From NCBI GenBank assembly GCA_016929595.1, contig JAFGIN010000177.1, forward strand, positions 1 through 48,861: a stretch of DNA of 48,861 bases, in the 5' to 3' direction. Numbering within the stretch: position 1 is the stretch's first letter; each line of letters starts with the position of its first letter. The notes beneath the pieces are model-generated. The model had not been told where the DNA came from, did not search any database, and saw only the letters and a program-made list of their open reading frames with translations. Shown piece by piece: positions 16,606 through 24,774 of this stretch. The position numbers were made by a program, and so were the translations under genes. Source of the stretch: Chitinispirillaceae bacterium (lineage in GTDB: Bacteria > Fibrobacterota > Chitinivibrionia > Chitinivibrionales > Chitinispirillaceae).

Positions 16606-17187
16606 ATGAGGATGATTCAGGTAGAAGTTACAAACGTAGTACTTGTTAACACGGGCAAAGAGTATATAGTCCTTCTTAAAAGCAGTGAAGACAGCCGCAC
16701 ATTGCCCATTTCAGTCGGACAGCTTGAGGCCCAATCAATTGCTATACACATCAATCAGGTCCCATTCCCCCGCCCCCTTACTCATGATCTGTTTATTACT
16801 GTTCTGACTGAAGTTAATTGTAAGATAGTCAGAGTTGTAATAAGAGAACTTTCAGATGAAACTTTTTTTGCTGATCTTATCCTCGAAAATAAGGGCAGAA
16901 GAGTTACACTTGACTGCAGACCAAGCGATGCTATTTCACTTGCAATCAGGCACTCAGCACCAATTTATGTTGAAGAAAATGTAATGGATGAGGCCGGTAT
17001 AATCATTCCCCAACAAGACGGACCCGAAAGCAGCGAACCTGATACAGAAGTGCCGGAAGAAGATGAAGGAGATTTAACCCCTTTGGAGCAGTTGAATAAA
17101 CAACTCCGAATTGCTGTAACAGAAGAACGTTATGAAGATGCGGCAAAGTTTCGTGATGAGATCGATCGTCTCACCAATTCCAACTGA
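16606..17187 (+). CDS. Bifunctional nuclease family protein (DUF151/BFN) with UVR motif
   Basis: Protein of 193 aa. Residues 1-135 match the BFN/DUF151 domain (YIVLLKSSEDSRTLPISVG, then RRVTLDCRPSDAISLAIRH), reported in plants and bacteria to have RNase/DNase activity. Residues 135-160 are acidic and probably flexible. The last 35 residues form a UvrB/UvrC-type UVR helix pair (LEQLNKQLRIAVTEERYEDAAKFRDEI). AAAGGA lies 6 bases before the first ATG. The role in this organism cannot be fixed from sequence alone. Confidence 0.9.
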   Translation: MRMIQVEVTNVVLVNTGKEYIVLLKSSEDSRTLPISVGQLEAQSIAIHINQVPFPRPLTHDLFITVLTEVNCKIVRVVIRELSDETFFADLILENKGRRVTLDCRPSDAISLAIRHSAPIYVEENVMDEAGIIIPQQDGPESSEPDTEVPEEDEGDLTPLEQLNKQLRIAVTEERYEDAAKFRDEIDRLTNSN

Positions 17188-17420
17188 TATCAATTTTAAC
17201 AGTACTGTTTCATTGCTGATACACCAGACTCAAAGCGAATTGCAATTACCCCATCTATTGAACATAAGTCCTGCTGTATATTTATCTGGCAGAATTTTAT
17301 TCATGTTATGTTGATTTCAATAATATATTTTTCAGGTAAAATTAACGTTTTTTGTTGCGGCAGCAATTTAACCTAAGAATAGTTCATTTTAACAACATAA
17401 CTTGGAAAACAGGAAATTTT

Positions 17421-17753
17421 ATGCTGAGAATGTTTCTCAATGGTAAAATACGGGATATCCGGATAACGGGAACAAATCTTGAATATGAAGGCAGCATCAC
17501 ATTAGATGAGGAATATCTTGAAAGAGCCGGCATTCTTCACAACGAAGAAGTACATGTATTGAATGTTGACACCGGAACACGACTGATAACCTACGCAATC
17601 AAAGGTGAAAGAAACTCTGGAATTGTTGAGCTCAATGGACCTGCAGCACGACTTGGCATGAAGGGTGACAGAGTTATGGTACTTACCTATGCGATGCTTT
17701 CTGATGAAGAAATTTCCAGTCACGAGCCAAAAATTGTCTGTGTTAATCCGTAA
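17421..17753 (+). CDS. panD: Aspartate 1-decarboxylase
   Basis: Makes beta-alanine from aspartate for pantothenate and CoA. Translation from the ATG at 17421 (AGGA 6 bases upstream) gives 110 aa, close to the family norm. The self-cleavage site is G24-S25 in EYEGSITLDE, where serine becomes the pyruvoyl cofactor. Also seen are TYAIKGERNSGIVELNG and AARLGMKGDRV. Other pantothenate genes are not in the window. It is followed 30 bp later by the LytR_C gene, probably one transcript. Confidence 0.95.
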   Translation: MLRMFLNGKIRDIRITGTNLEYEGSITLDEEYLERAGILHNEEVHVLNVDTGTRLITYAIKGERNSGIVELNGPAARLGMKGDRVMVLTYAMLSDEEISSHEPKIVCVNP

Positions 17754-17783
17754 GTATTTCTGTTTTTCTAAATAGAATAGCAG

Positions 17784-18197
17784 ATGAAAAATTTCTTTAT
17801 TCTTATACTTCTGGCATCTTTTATCGGGGCACTCATCATCATTGGATCTATGATCGCAGTTGAGAAGCCGGAAGTTTTTATGAAAGAAACAAAAACATAT
17901 CAGAATGTCCCACACCTTGGAAGTATAGAACTTCTGAATGGATGCGGTGTTGATGGAGCCGCACTCGAAGTTGCAAACTATCTACGTTCAAAAGGTTTTG
18001 ATGTAAAATATATCGGAAATGCTCCTGAATGGAACTATTCCAGTACTCTTATCGTCTCAAGAATAAAAGACACCGCCATGGCCTCCAGGGTTGCGTCTGT
18101 TCTTAAGACACAAAAAATGACTCTTATTATTAATAACAACACACTTTACGATGTAACCGTTTTCATAGGTTCAGATTACAAAGAAAGAATTCAGTGA
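17784..18197 (+). CDS. LytR_C domain membrane-anchored protein
   Basis: Protein of 137 aa. One N-terminal membrane segment (about residues 3-26) is followed by a LytR_C-type domain (GSIELLNGCGVDGAALEVANYLRSKGFDVKYIGNA). This domain is often found C-terminal to LytR-CpsA-Psr proteins and also alone, anchored in the membrane. Its last bases overlap the GTG start of rsfS by 4 bp. A LytR_C protein beside rsfS is a recurrent arrangement in several phyla. Confidence 0.85.
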   Translation: MKNFFILILLASFIGALIIIGSMIAVEKPEVFMKETKTYQNVPHLGSIELLNGCGVDGAALEVANYLRSKGFDVKYIGNAPEWNYSSTLIVSRIKDTAMASRVASVLKTQKMTLIINNNTLYDVTVFIGSDYKERIQ

Positions 18198-18547
18198 AAA
18201 AAGTTTCAAAAATCGCAATTAACTCAGAAGAGCTTGTTAAACTCATTATTGACGCAGCAGAAGAAAAACTTGCTGAAAACATAACCGTGGTTCAGATGAA
18301 TAGCGCAAACGGAATCAGTGATTTCTTTGTTATATGTCAGGGAGATACCACCGTTCACAACCAGGCAATCTGTTCCGGTGTCGTGGATTCTCTTACGGAA
18401 AAAGGGTGTAAACCATGGCATGTTGAAGGAACCGATGAGGGACGCTGGATTCTTGCAGACTTTTCAGATGTTGTATTACACGTCATGCTACCCGAGCTTC
18501 GTGACTATTACCGACTTGAAGAACTTGGGACCGTTGTCAACATGTAA
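18194..18547 (+). CDS. rsfS: Ribosome silencing factor
   Basis: RsfS (117 aa) binds ribosomal protein L14 and blocks subunit joining under starvation. Motifs: NGISDFFVICQGDTTVHNQAI and GTDEGRWILADFSDVVLHVMLPELRDYYRLEELG, the conserved end. It starts at GTG 18194, overlapping the LytR_C stop codon (GTGA). The next gene, the ArgRS-like protein, begins 19 bp downstream. Confidence 0.95.
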   Translation: MKKVSKIAINSEELVKLIIDAAEEKLAENITVVQMNSANGISDFFVICQGDTTVHNQAICSGVVDSLTEKGCKPWHVEGTDEGRWILADFSDVVLHVMLPELRDYYRLEELGTVVNM

Positions 18548-18566
18548 AAAACAGCAACGGCACATT

Positions 18567-19295
18567 ATGCCTCCATCGATTCACACCTACATTAAAACCA
18601 GACTCAATGAAGCGTTTTCCAGAGCGTTCTTTTATCTGGGTAACCCACCCCTTGTCCCTCTAACATTCTCATCGATCACACCAGATCCATCAGTTGACAT
18701 CGCAACCCCGTTTCCACTTAAAATCTCAAATGCGTTGCATATACCCGTTTTAGAAGTCAGTGATCTTCTGTTGCAAAATTTCTCCTTTGATAAGAATTAC
18801 ATTTTGAATACTGCAGAGAATCTCTACTTCAGAGGCTACTTAAATTTCAGATTAGCCCCCTCTTTGGTTTTTCATTCAGTGTATGAAACGTGCTTGTGTG
18901 ACAATCCTGCAGGTGCGAACTGCAAAGAACCGTCCTCAGATATCATAAATAAGATCAGTACGCTTCTGAAATATACTAGTCCTGAAAACTTCCCCCGATA
19001 TGATCAGTTAAAAGTTCTAACAAATAAATTAACAGGCTTTGAATTAAGAATCGCTCGACTTATCGCTGTATCGGGTGAAGATGCAATACACTCCCGGGGT
19101 GCCCATTCATTTTTTATAAAGCATCTTCTCAGTGAGGCATGCTTATTTTATAAAGCGTGTCCTGTACCCGTAAGAGATACCGGGCATTCTCTTCTCAGGA
19201 TTATCATTTTTAAGGCATTAATTAACAGGATCAGGATATTATCAGTGATGCAGGACCTGGATGAATTTTATACAGGAAGTACTGCAGAAAGATAG
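18567..19295 (+). CDS. ArgRS-like protein with N-terminal and DALR domains but no catalytic core
   Basis: Protein of 242 aa from the ATG at 18567. Residues 1-110 resemble the additional N-terminal domain of arginyl-tRNA synthetase, which reads the tRNA D-loop; FRGYLNFRLAPSLVF matches the GFINFFL end of that domain. Residues 150-238 resemble the DALR anticodon-binding domain (FELRIARLIA, then LLSEACLFYKACPV, then LSVMQDLDEFY). The Rossmann catalytic core with HIGH and KMSKS is absent and there is no room for it. The frame is intact, so a tRNA-binding protein is likelier than a relic. The eukaryotic analogue in architecture is DALRD3. It is in the rsfS operon. Its function is inferred only as tRNA binding. 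Confidence 0.72.
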   Translation: MPPSIHTYIKTRLNEAFSRAFFYLGNPPLVPLTFSSITPDPSVDIATPFPLKISNALHIPVLEVSDLLLQNFSFDKNYILNTAENLYFRGYLNFRLAPSLVFHSVYETCLCDNPAGANCKEPSSDIINKISTLLKYTSPENFPRYDQLKVLTNKLTGFELRIARLIAVSGEDAIHSRGAHSFFIKHLLSEACLFYKACPVPVRDTGHSLLRIIIFKALINRIRILSVMQDLDEFYTGSTAER

Positions 19296-19301
19296 GAAAA
19301 A

Positions 19302-19328
19302 AAGAACCGGTAAAAATTACCGGTTCTT
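19302..19328 (-). terminator. Rho-independent terminator of the tex-like gene
   Basis: AAGAACCGGTAA (19302-19313) pairs perfectly with TTACCGGTTCTT (19317-19328), giving a 12-bp stem with a 3-base loop. On the minus strand it is followed by a T-tract. The TAA stop of the minus-strand gene lies inside the stem. It lies between two convergent genes and may stop both. Confidence 0.8.
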
Positions 19329-21500
19329 AAAATGTTCAGCAAGATTATCGAGCTGTCCCTTTGACGGACGAACTTTTGGAGCCATATTTCCGAGATTTTT
19401 CATCGACAATGAAATGCGTCGTTTTTTAACGTCAACCTTTAAAATACGGACATCAACTTTATCGTTTATATGTACCACCTGCTCCGGTGTTTCAACATAC
19501 TCATCAGCCAGTTGCGAAATATGAATCAATCCATCGCACACAGCATTAATATTGATGAACACGCCGAACTGAGTAATATTTGTTACTCTTCCCGAAACAA
19601 TCGCACCCTCTCTGAGCTCGTTAAGTTTCTGTTTCCTTTTTATTTTCGGAGAAGCAATGCCTGCATATCTTGATGCAACCGATAGAAACGGTATGACTTT
19701 TTTCTGAATATAAATTTTCCTGATCGGATCATCAGTTTCGAATGAGTTGAGTACCTCGGGATCAGATGCAATCGTATCGATTGACACATTAAACTGTTCA
19801 CTCATCTCAGAGAACCATGGATAATGATCGGGATGCACAAGTGATCTATCCAGGATCTCTTCCGCATTTGGAATAATAATGAACCCGGAGATATTCCGAA
19901 AGATCAGCTCACTCACACCTTCGACTTTGAGAAGGTCGTTTTTATTTGCTATCTCCCCTCTTCCATCAGCACTGCGAATGGCACTTATAACCTCTGACTT
20001 TACAATAGGTATTTTACTGAGTGGAGATTCCAGGATCTCTTTTATCTGAATACCATTCTGCAGTTCGGCCATCGTCATTATTCGATTAACAATTTCAGTC
20101 AGCCGCTCGGGATGTATGAGATTCTGCAGAGGATGAACCGAGTAGTATTTCGTACCAAGCCGTGACAACAATGTTAACGGTTTTACAACATTGAGTGCAA
20201 CCCCGTACATTTCCTGCATCTCATCGTCAAGTAGCGTTGAAAACTCTTTTTTCATCCATTCTGAATCAACTGGATTTTCAATCCCCTTTTCCGGAGCAAT
20301 AATTTCTATTTCCGGCGCAGGTTCGATTCCTGTGATTGCAGCTTTGAGCACAGCCTCTGCAACAGGTGCCTTATCGTTATCAATAATGATAATTTTTAGA
20401 GGTTTATGTCTGCTTAAAAACTGTTTCAACCGTTCACTTGCAAAAACTTTACCTTCAGGAGGTTTTTTCTCGGATGTAGCTCCAAGGAAATTACCCTGCC
20501 CGCTTATAGCGATTAACTGAAGATTTTTTTCGTTTTTAGCATCAGCAATCAGAAGGGCACCGCGCTGTAATTCATCAATGTAGATTTTTTCAAGATCAAC
20601 AAGCAATTTCTTAATTGCCCATTCCTCTGATTCCTGTAGCAATCTAGCTTTAATGTCACGTTCTATCGCGGGTTGCAGCAACCTTACCCAGGTATCGTCA
20701 ATCGTTTCACATAAAAGATCGAAACCGACAGAATCGGGGTTAGTTATTACATGATGACGCATAAGTTCAGTAATCCTGAACAATTGCACACCAGCTTTCA
20801 AGCGAACAATCTTTTGTTCTTCATCGTGAAGAAATTTCAGTAATTGTTCTTTCGAAAGTTCAGTAAATTCAACATTTTTCCCCACATAAGCTGCATATGA
20901 CGAATCTTTTTTATTTTTTGGCGTTATATCAAAAAAACCATCCTCATATGCAAATTCACGCACCATTGCCCGTATAGTATCATCGTAAGAAATCCTTTCG
21001 GCGAGTATCTCTTTTACCCCCTGTATCACCTCTTCAACAGAGGTTAGCGATGGATCTTTTCCGATGTATTCTTCGGCAAGGATCTCTACTGGTGTTGTTT
21101 CTTCTTTCTGTTGCATGATCTTATCTGCGAGAGGATCGAGCCCCTTTTTAGATGCGACCTGACCTTTACTCCTTGGATTGGGACGCAAAGGCAGCAACAT
21201 ATCGTCAAGTTCAAACGAACTTGATGTCAGATTAACATGCTTTTCAACGTTCGGAGAAACCGTTCCCGCTTTTTTTAATGCATTAAGTATTCTTTTCTTC
21301 TTTGAAGAAAGCTCTTCCATCATTTTTAAAAAATCGAAAATTTCCCATAGAGTGGATATGGATAATTCAATGGCCGTTTCGGGATGATACTCAACTAAAT
21401 AATACGGAGTATCACCCTTACTAAAAGCATTGCACAACTGCTCAGATAGAGCTACTGGAATGTTCCATTTTTCTGATATTTGCTTTGAAAATTCTACCAT
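19317..21500 (-). CDS. Tex-like S1 RNA-binding protein
   Basis: Protein of 727 aa with the Tex/YhgF layout. It has a helical N-terminal half, a central YqgF-like region (ALLIADAKNEKNLQLIAISG ... KIIIIDNDKAP), helix-hairpin-helix segments (GEIANKNDLLKVEGVSELIFRNISGFI) and a C-terminal S1 domain at about 630-700 (EGAIVSGRVTNITQFGVFIN). It is clearly diverged from E. coli Tex: the usual glycine-rich YqgF motif and the SIGRYQHD-type segment are replaced (YYSVHPLQNL). Tex proteins bind nucleic acid and affect transcription. The stop codon is inside the terminator stem. Confidence 0.8.
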   Translation of the reverse strand: MVEFSKQISEKWNIPVALSEQLCNAFSKGDTPYYLVEYHPETAIELSISTLWEIFDFLKMMEELSSKKKRILNALKKAGTVSPNVEKHVNLTSSSFELDDMLLPLRPNPRSKGQVASKKGLDPLADKIMQQKEETTPVEILAEEYIGKDPSLTSVEEVIQGVKEILAERISYDDTIRAMVREFAYEDGFFDITPKNKKDSSYAAYVGKNVEFTELSKEQLLKFLHDEEQKIVRLKAGVQLFRITELMRHHVITNPDSVGFDLLCETIDDTWVRLLQPAIERDIKARLLQESEEWAIKKLLVDLEKIYIDELQRGALLIADAKNEKNLQLIAISGQGNFLGATSEKKPPEGKVFASERLKQFLSRHKPLKIIIIDNDKAPVAEAVLKAAITGIEPAPEIEIIAPEKGIENPVDSEWMKKEFSTLLDDEMQEMYGVALNVVKPLTLLSRLGTKYYSVHPLQNLIHPERLTEIVNRIMTMAELQNGIQIKEILESPLSKIPIVKSEVISAIRSADGRGEIANKNDLLKVEGVSELIFRNISGFIIIPNAEEILDRSLVHPDHYPWFSEMSEQFNVSIDTIASDPEVLNSFETDDPIRKIYIQKKVIPFLSVASRYAGIASPKIKRKQKLNELREGAIVSGRVTNITQFGVFININAVCDGLIHISQLADEYVETPEQVVHINDKVDVRILKVDVKKRRISLSMKNLGNMAPKVRPSKGQLDNLAEHFKNR

Positions 21501-21585
21501 GAAGTCAAACTGTTGAGGATTAATTGTTGCTGGATTGGTTAAAGATATAAAATGCCATAATAAAAAGCAATATTTTTTTTATAAA

Positions 21586-21612
21586 AAAATGGCGGACAAA
21601 ATCCGCCATTTT
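21586..21612 (-). terminator. Rho-independent terminator of the H1-like gene
   Basis: AAAATGGCGGA (21586-21596) pairs with TCCGCCATTTT (21602-21612), giving an 11-bp stem with a 5-base loop. On the minus strand a run of seven T follows (overlapping the stem end). It separates the H1-like gene from the tex-like gene. Confidence 0.75.
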
Positions 21613-21694
21613 ACCTGTAATATACTATAAAACTGAAAAAAATTCAGTTCTATTTTAATTATTTTTTTTTGCCTTTCTCAGGCCCTTTTGCTAC

Positions 21695-22012
21695 TTATTT
21701 TTTTGTTTTTTTTACTGTTTTCTTTGCAGCTTTCTTAACAACTTTTTTCACTGCAGCCTTCTTAACAACTTTTTTCACTGCAGCCTTCTTAACAACTTTT
21801 TTCACTGCAGCCTTCTTAACAACTTTTTTCACTGCTTTAGCTGCAGCCTTTTTGACAGGAGCCTTTTTTACAACTTTTTTTGTAGCCGCTTTCTTAACAA
21901 CTTTTTTTGCCTTTGGAGCGCTTTTTTTTACGGCAGACTTAGTCTTAGCCACTGCTTTTTTTGCGGCTTTTTTTACCACTTTTTTTGTTTTTGCAGGTGC
22001 TTTTTTTAACAC
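21695..22012 (-). CDS. Lysine/alanine-rich histone H1-like protein
   Basis: Protein of 105 aa made almost entirely of Lys, Ala, Val and Thr, with the unit KKVVKKAAV repeated four times and degenerate units around it. Such proteins resemble the C-terminal tail of histone H1 and bind DNA without sequence preference. The start is GTG at 22012 with a perfect AAGGAGG seven bases upstream, which decides the start. The low-complexity frame is on the minus strand; the plus-strand frame over the same DNA is an artefact. A strong terminator follows. Confidence 0.85.
   Translation of the reverse strand: MLKKAPAKTKKVVKKAAKKAVAKTKSAVKKSAPKAKKVVKKAATKKVVKKAPVKKAAAKAVKKVVKKAAVKKVVKKAAVKKVVKKAAVKKVVKKAAKKTVKKTKK
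21726..21833. repeat. 27-bp tandem repeat, four copies, inside the H1-like gene
   Basis: Four consecutive 27-bp units start at 21726, 21753, 21780 and 21807. The last three are identical and the first differs at one base. Each begins GCAGC and ends TTTTTTCACT. Being a multiple of 3, copy-number changes keep the frame. Confidence 0.9.
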
Positions 22013-22104
22013 TATAGAACCTCCTTAAAAAAAGAAAAATTAATTGTTGGAAATTAAGTCAATTAAAACCATTCTATGTCCTGTCAACTTACGTTATGCC
22101 GTCC

Positions 22105-22776
22105 TTATTCAAAATTTTCGCTCACAACCTTGGCATTTTCAAAAGTGTTTATATACTCAATGACCTCTTCAGGCTCATCTATTACCTCTAGCAAATCAAG
22201 ATCTATTGCCGCAATGTACTTGTTTTTTAACATTGTATTCTTCATCCATGCTATAAGCCCGCTCCAGTATTCGCGGCCAACAAGAATCAGTGGTAGATTT
22301 TTTACTTTGTGTGTCTGTACCAGCGTAAGCGCTTCAAACATTTCATCCATAGTTCCAAACCCGCCGGGCATAATTATTACCGCAGAAGTATACTTGAAGA
22401 ACATTACTTTACGACAGAAAAAATACCTGAAGTTAAGCATTGTTTTGATGTAAGGATTTGGATGCTGTTCGAACGGAAGCTGTATATTGAGACCAATTGA
22501 TGTACCCTTCTTTGTGAACGCACCTTTATTGGCCGCTTCCATTATACCAGGACCTCCACCGGTAATAACACCATAACCATTCTTTGATGCAAGTCGCGCT
22601 ATGTCAACTGCAAGTTTGTAGTAGGGATGACTCTTTGGTGTACGTGCCGAACCAAAAATAGTAACACATGGACCAACTTTTGACAGTGTCTCAAACCCTT
22701 CAACAAATTCTGCCATGATTCTAAATATACGCCAGGTGTCATCTGTCTTTTTTTTCTCAATGGTGCTCTCTAACAT
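22105..22776 (-). CDS. LOG family protein (TIGR00730-type nucleotide phosphoribohydrolase)
   Basis: Protein of 223 aa with both LOG signatures: GGGPGIMEAA (73-82) and PGGFGTMDE (137-145). LOG enzymes split nucleoside 5'-monophosphates into base and ribose 5-phosphate; older annotations call them lysine decarboxylases. It is the first of a leftward run, upstream of the H1-like gene but separated by about 90 bp. An AT-rich 116-bp divergent spacer precedes it. Confidence 0.9.
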   Translation of the reverse strand: MLESTIEKKKTDDTWRIFRIMAEFVEGFETLSKVGPCVTIFGSARTPKSHPYYKLAVDIARLASKNGYGVITGGGPGIMEAANKGAFTKKGTSIGLNIQLPFEQHPNPYIKTMLNFRYFFCRKVMFFKYTSAVIIMPGGFGTMDEMFEALTLVQTHKVKNLPLILVGREYWSGLIAWMKNTMLKNKYIAAIDLDLLEVIDEPEEVIEYINTFENAKVVSENFE

Positions 22777-22874
22777 AGCTGTTTTAACCTTTACACGAAA
22801 TTGAATTACTACACGTTATATTATAATTATATTATTTTTATTAAATAAAGTCCATAGTCATGCGAACTTTACAG

Positions 22875-22880
22875 TATAAT
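22875..22880 (+). promoter_or_regulatory. Perfect -10 box TATAAT before the YkuD gene
   Basis: TATAAT lies 12 bases before the ATG at 22893. No good -35 box is seen. If used, transcription would begin about six bases before the start codon and the mRNA would be almost leaderless, which fits the lack of a Shine-Dalgarno sequence there. Confidence 0.35.
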
Positions 22881-22892
22881 TTATAACTTTTT

Positions 22893-23417
22893 ATGCTAAA
22901 AAACATATTATTATCCCGTCATAACATCCTTGAAGCAGTCGGAAAGCTGCCTGAGTGCTATCTTTTTGTCGATACGACCGAACAGGAGTTGCATTACATC
23001 TCCAAAGTCTCTCCTTTACGCACTTATTTAGTATCAACTTCACAATATGGTGTTGGAAATCGGGAAAACTCCAATAAAACACCAGCTGGAGTACATTTTA
23101 TAAAAGAAAAAATCGGCAAAAACGCACCTGCAGGCAGAATATTTAAAAGCCGTATCGATACGGGAATCAATTATGACCCATACACCAGAGAAGAGAATCT
23201 TATTTGCACACGCATATTGCGACTGGAAGGACTTCAAATGGGAATAAACCATGGCCCCGGAATAGACTCTTACGAACGATACATCTACATTCATGGTACC
23301 AATCGTGAAAAAGATATTGGAACTCCGATATCACACGGCTGTGTCTGCATGAAAAATCCCGATATCATAGAACTATTTAACATCGTTGAGGAGAATACAA
23401 TTGTCGTTATTATTTAA
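22893..23417 (+). CDS. YkuD-fold L,D-transpeptidase/carboxypeptidase, no signal peptide
   Basis: Protein of 174 aa with the YkuD active site: H134 in IHGTN, then SHGC (147-150) with catalytic C150. YkuD enzymes act on meso-diaminopimelate-containing peptides of peptidoglycan. No signal peptide or membrane segment is visible, so it is probably cytosolic. Cytosolic YkuD proteins such as ElsL of Acinetobacter are L,D-carboxypeptidases that trim recycled tetrapeptides to tripeptides. The following Mur ligase gene overlaps it by 17 bp, which supports a recycling role. A periplasmic cross-linking role cannot be excluded if a non-classical export signal exists. Confidence 0.85.
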   Translation: MLKNILLSRHNILEAVGKLPECYLFVDTTEQELHYISKVSPLRTYLVSTSQYGVGNRENSNKTPAGVHFIKEKIGKNAPAGRIFKSRIDTGINYDPYTREENLICTRILRLEGLQMGINHGPGIDSYERYIYIHGTNREKDIGTPISHGCVCMKNPDIIELFNIVEENTIVVII

Positions 23418-24774
23418 CAACTGCTCGCTGCAGAAGATCCATTTTATCGGCATTTTTGGAAGTGGCATGAGTGCACTTGCACAATATCTGAGATATACAG
23501 GTTGTATAATCACCGGCTCAGACCGTTTTCTATCCAGTAATGATACGGCTGGTATTAAAAAAAATCTCATCTCCATTGGCTGTTCACTTTTCGAACAGAA
23601 CGGATCGGGAATTGACCGCTCTACAGATGCCGTCTGTATCAGCACTGCAATTGAAAATGATAATCCGGATATAAAGATTGCCAATGAACTTCAAATCCCT
23701 GTTGTTCACCGTAGTGACCTTCTTGCCGCAATTGTGAAAACAAAAAAAACTATTGCAGTCGCTGGAACCAGTGGTAAATCAACTGTCACAGCAATGATTT
23801 TTGAATTTCTTCATCACTGTGGAAAAAACCCTTCACTAATAAGCGGTGCTGCACTATTACGTCTCGAAAAAGAGAATCTCATTGGAAATGCTTTTTATGG
23901 GCAATCAGATCTGCTTATTGTCGAAGCAGATGAAAGTGATGGTACACTGGTGAAATATCATCCATATCTGTCACTATTTCTTAACATTTCAAAAGACCAT
24001 AAACCAATCCCGGAAATAAAATCACTATTCTCTACCCTGTCATCACAATCCGAATTTGCCTTTAAAAATGGTGAGGATCCTCATCTGAACGATCTATCAT
24101 CCGATTTTCAGTTCGGTCTGACAAGAAACAGTTCATGGTTCCCGGATGCAATAGATCTTCAGCCGCTTAATTCAGTTATTAAAAAATCTGATGCAACATT
24201 CAACCTTCCTCTGCCCGGCTTGCATAATGCACTCAATTGTATTGCAGCACTTTCTGTTTGCGAATTTCTCGGGTGTGACAGACAGGATCTTGTGAATGCA
24301 GTTACACAATACGAAGGAGTTGCACGCCGTTTTACTCTTCACAGAACAGATTCCGGGATTGTAGTGGTAGACGATTTTGCTCACAACCCGGAAAAAATAA
24401 AGGCTGTGGTCAATGCTGCACAGGGAATCTCTCAACGGGTTATTGCTATCTACCAGCCCCACGGATTCGGACCGACTCGTTTTCTAAAAAATGATTATGC
24501 TGAAACGTTTCGTCAGGTATTCCACAAAGAAGATAAATTGTTACTTCTCCCAATCTACTACGCTGGCGGCACAGTACAAAAAGATATTTCAAGCGGTGAT
24601 CTTCTTTCATTAACAGGTACAGTTTCATTTGAAACTTTTTTACCACAAGATCGCAGAGAAGCAATTGACATTATTAAAAGTCATGCCAGGAGAGGTGATT
24701 GTGTACTGGTTATGGGTGGGCGTGATCCATCACTTCCGGCATTTGTTCAGGATATACTCAAGAAACTGAACTGA
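23401..24774 (+). CDS. MurC/Mpl-type Mur ligase
   Basis: ATP-dependent ligase of about 457 aa. Start: TTG at 23401 with GAGGAG seven bases upstream; an ATG is not available in frame nearby. The N-terminal nucleotide fold reads HFIGIFGSGMSALAQYL, the ATP loop is GTSGKST (122-128), and later segments are VEADESDGTL, DDFAHNPEKI and YQPHGFGPTRF. It is closer to MurC (UDP-MurNAc:L-Ala ligase) than to MurD-F, but GTSGKST replaces the usual GTHGKTT. The overlap with a cytosolic YkuD gene suggests Mpl-like recycling of the tripeptide; a MurC role is the alternative. Its end overlaps the ABC ATPase gene by 17 bp convergently. Confidence 0.85.
   Translation: MSLLFNNCSLQKIHFIGIFGSGMSALAQYLRYTGCIITGSDRFLSSNDTAGIKKNLISIGCSLFEQNGSGIDRSTDAVCISTAIENDNPDIKIANELQIPVVHRSDLLAAIVKTKKTIAVAGTSGKSTVTAMIFEFLHHCGKNPSLISGAALLRLEKENLIGNAFYGQSDLLIVEADESDGTLVKYHPYLSLFLNISKDHKPIPEIKSLFSTLSSQSEFAFKNGEDPHLNDLSSDFQFGLTRNSSWFPDAIDLQPLNSVIKKSDATFNLPLPGLHNALNCIAALSVCEFLGCDRQDLVNAVTQYEGVARRFTLHRTDSGIVVVDDFAHNPEKIKAVVNAAQGISQRVIAIYQPHGFGPTRFLKNDYAETFRQVFHKEDKLLLLPIYYAGGTVQKDISSGDLLSLTGTVSFETFLPQDRREAIDIIKSHARRGDCVLVMGGRDPSLPAFVQDILKKLN

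Noticed and set aside
21669-22028. Plus-strand 119-codon frame rich in Phe, Thr and Ala
   Set aside because: It is the mirror of the lysine-rich H1-like gene. The minus-strand frame has a perfect ribosome-binding site and terminator.
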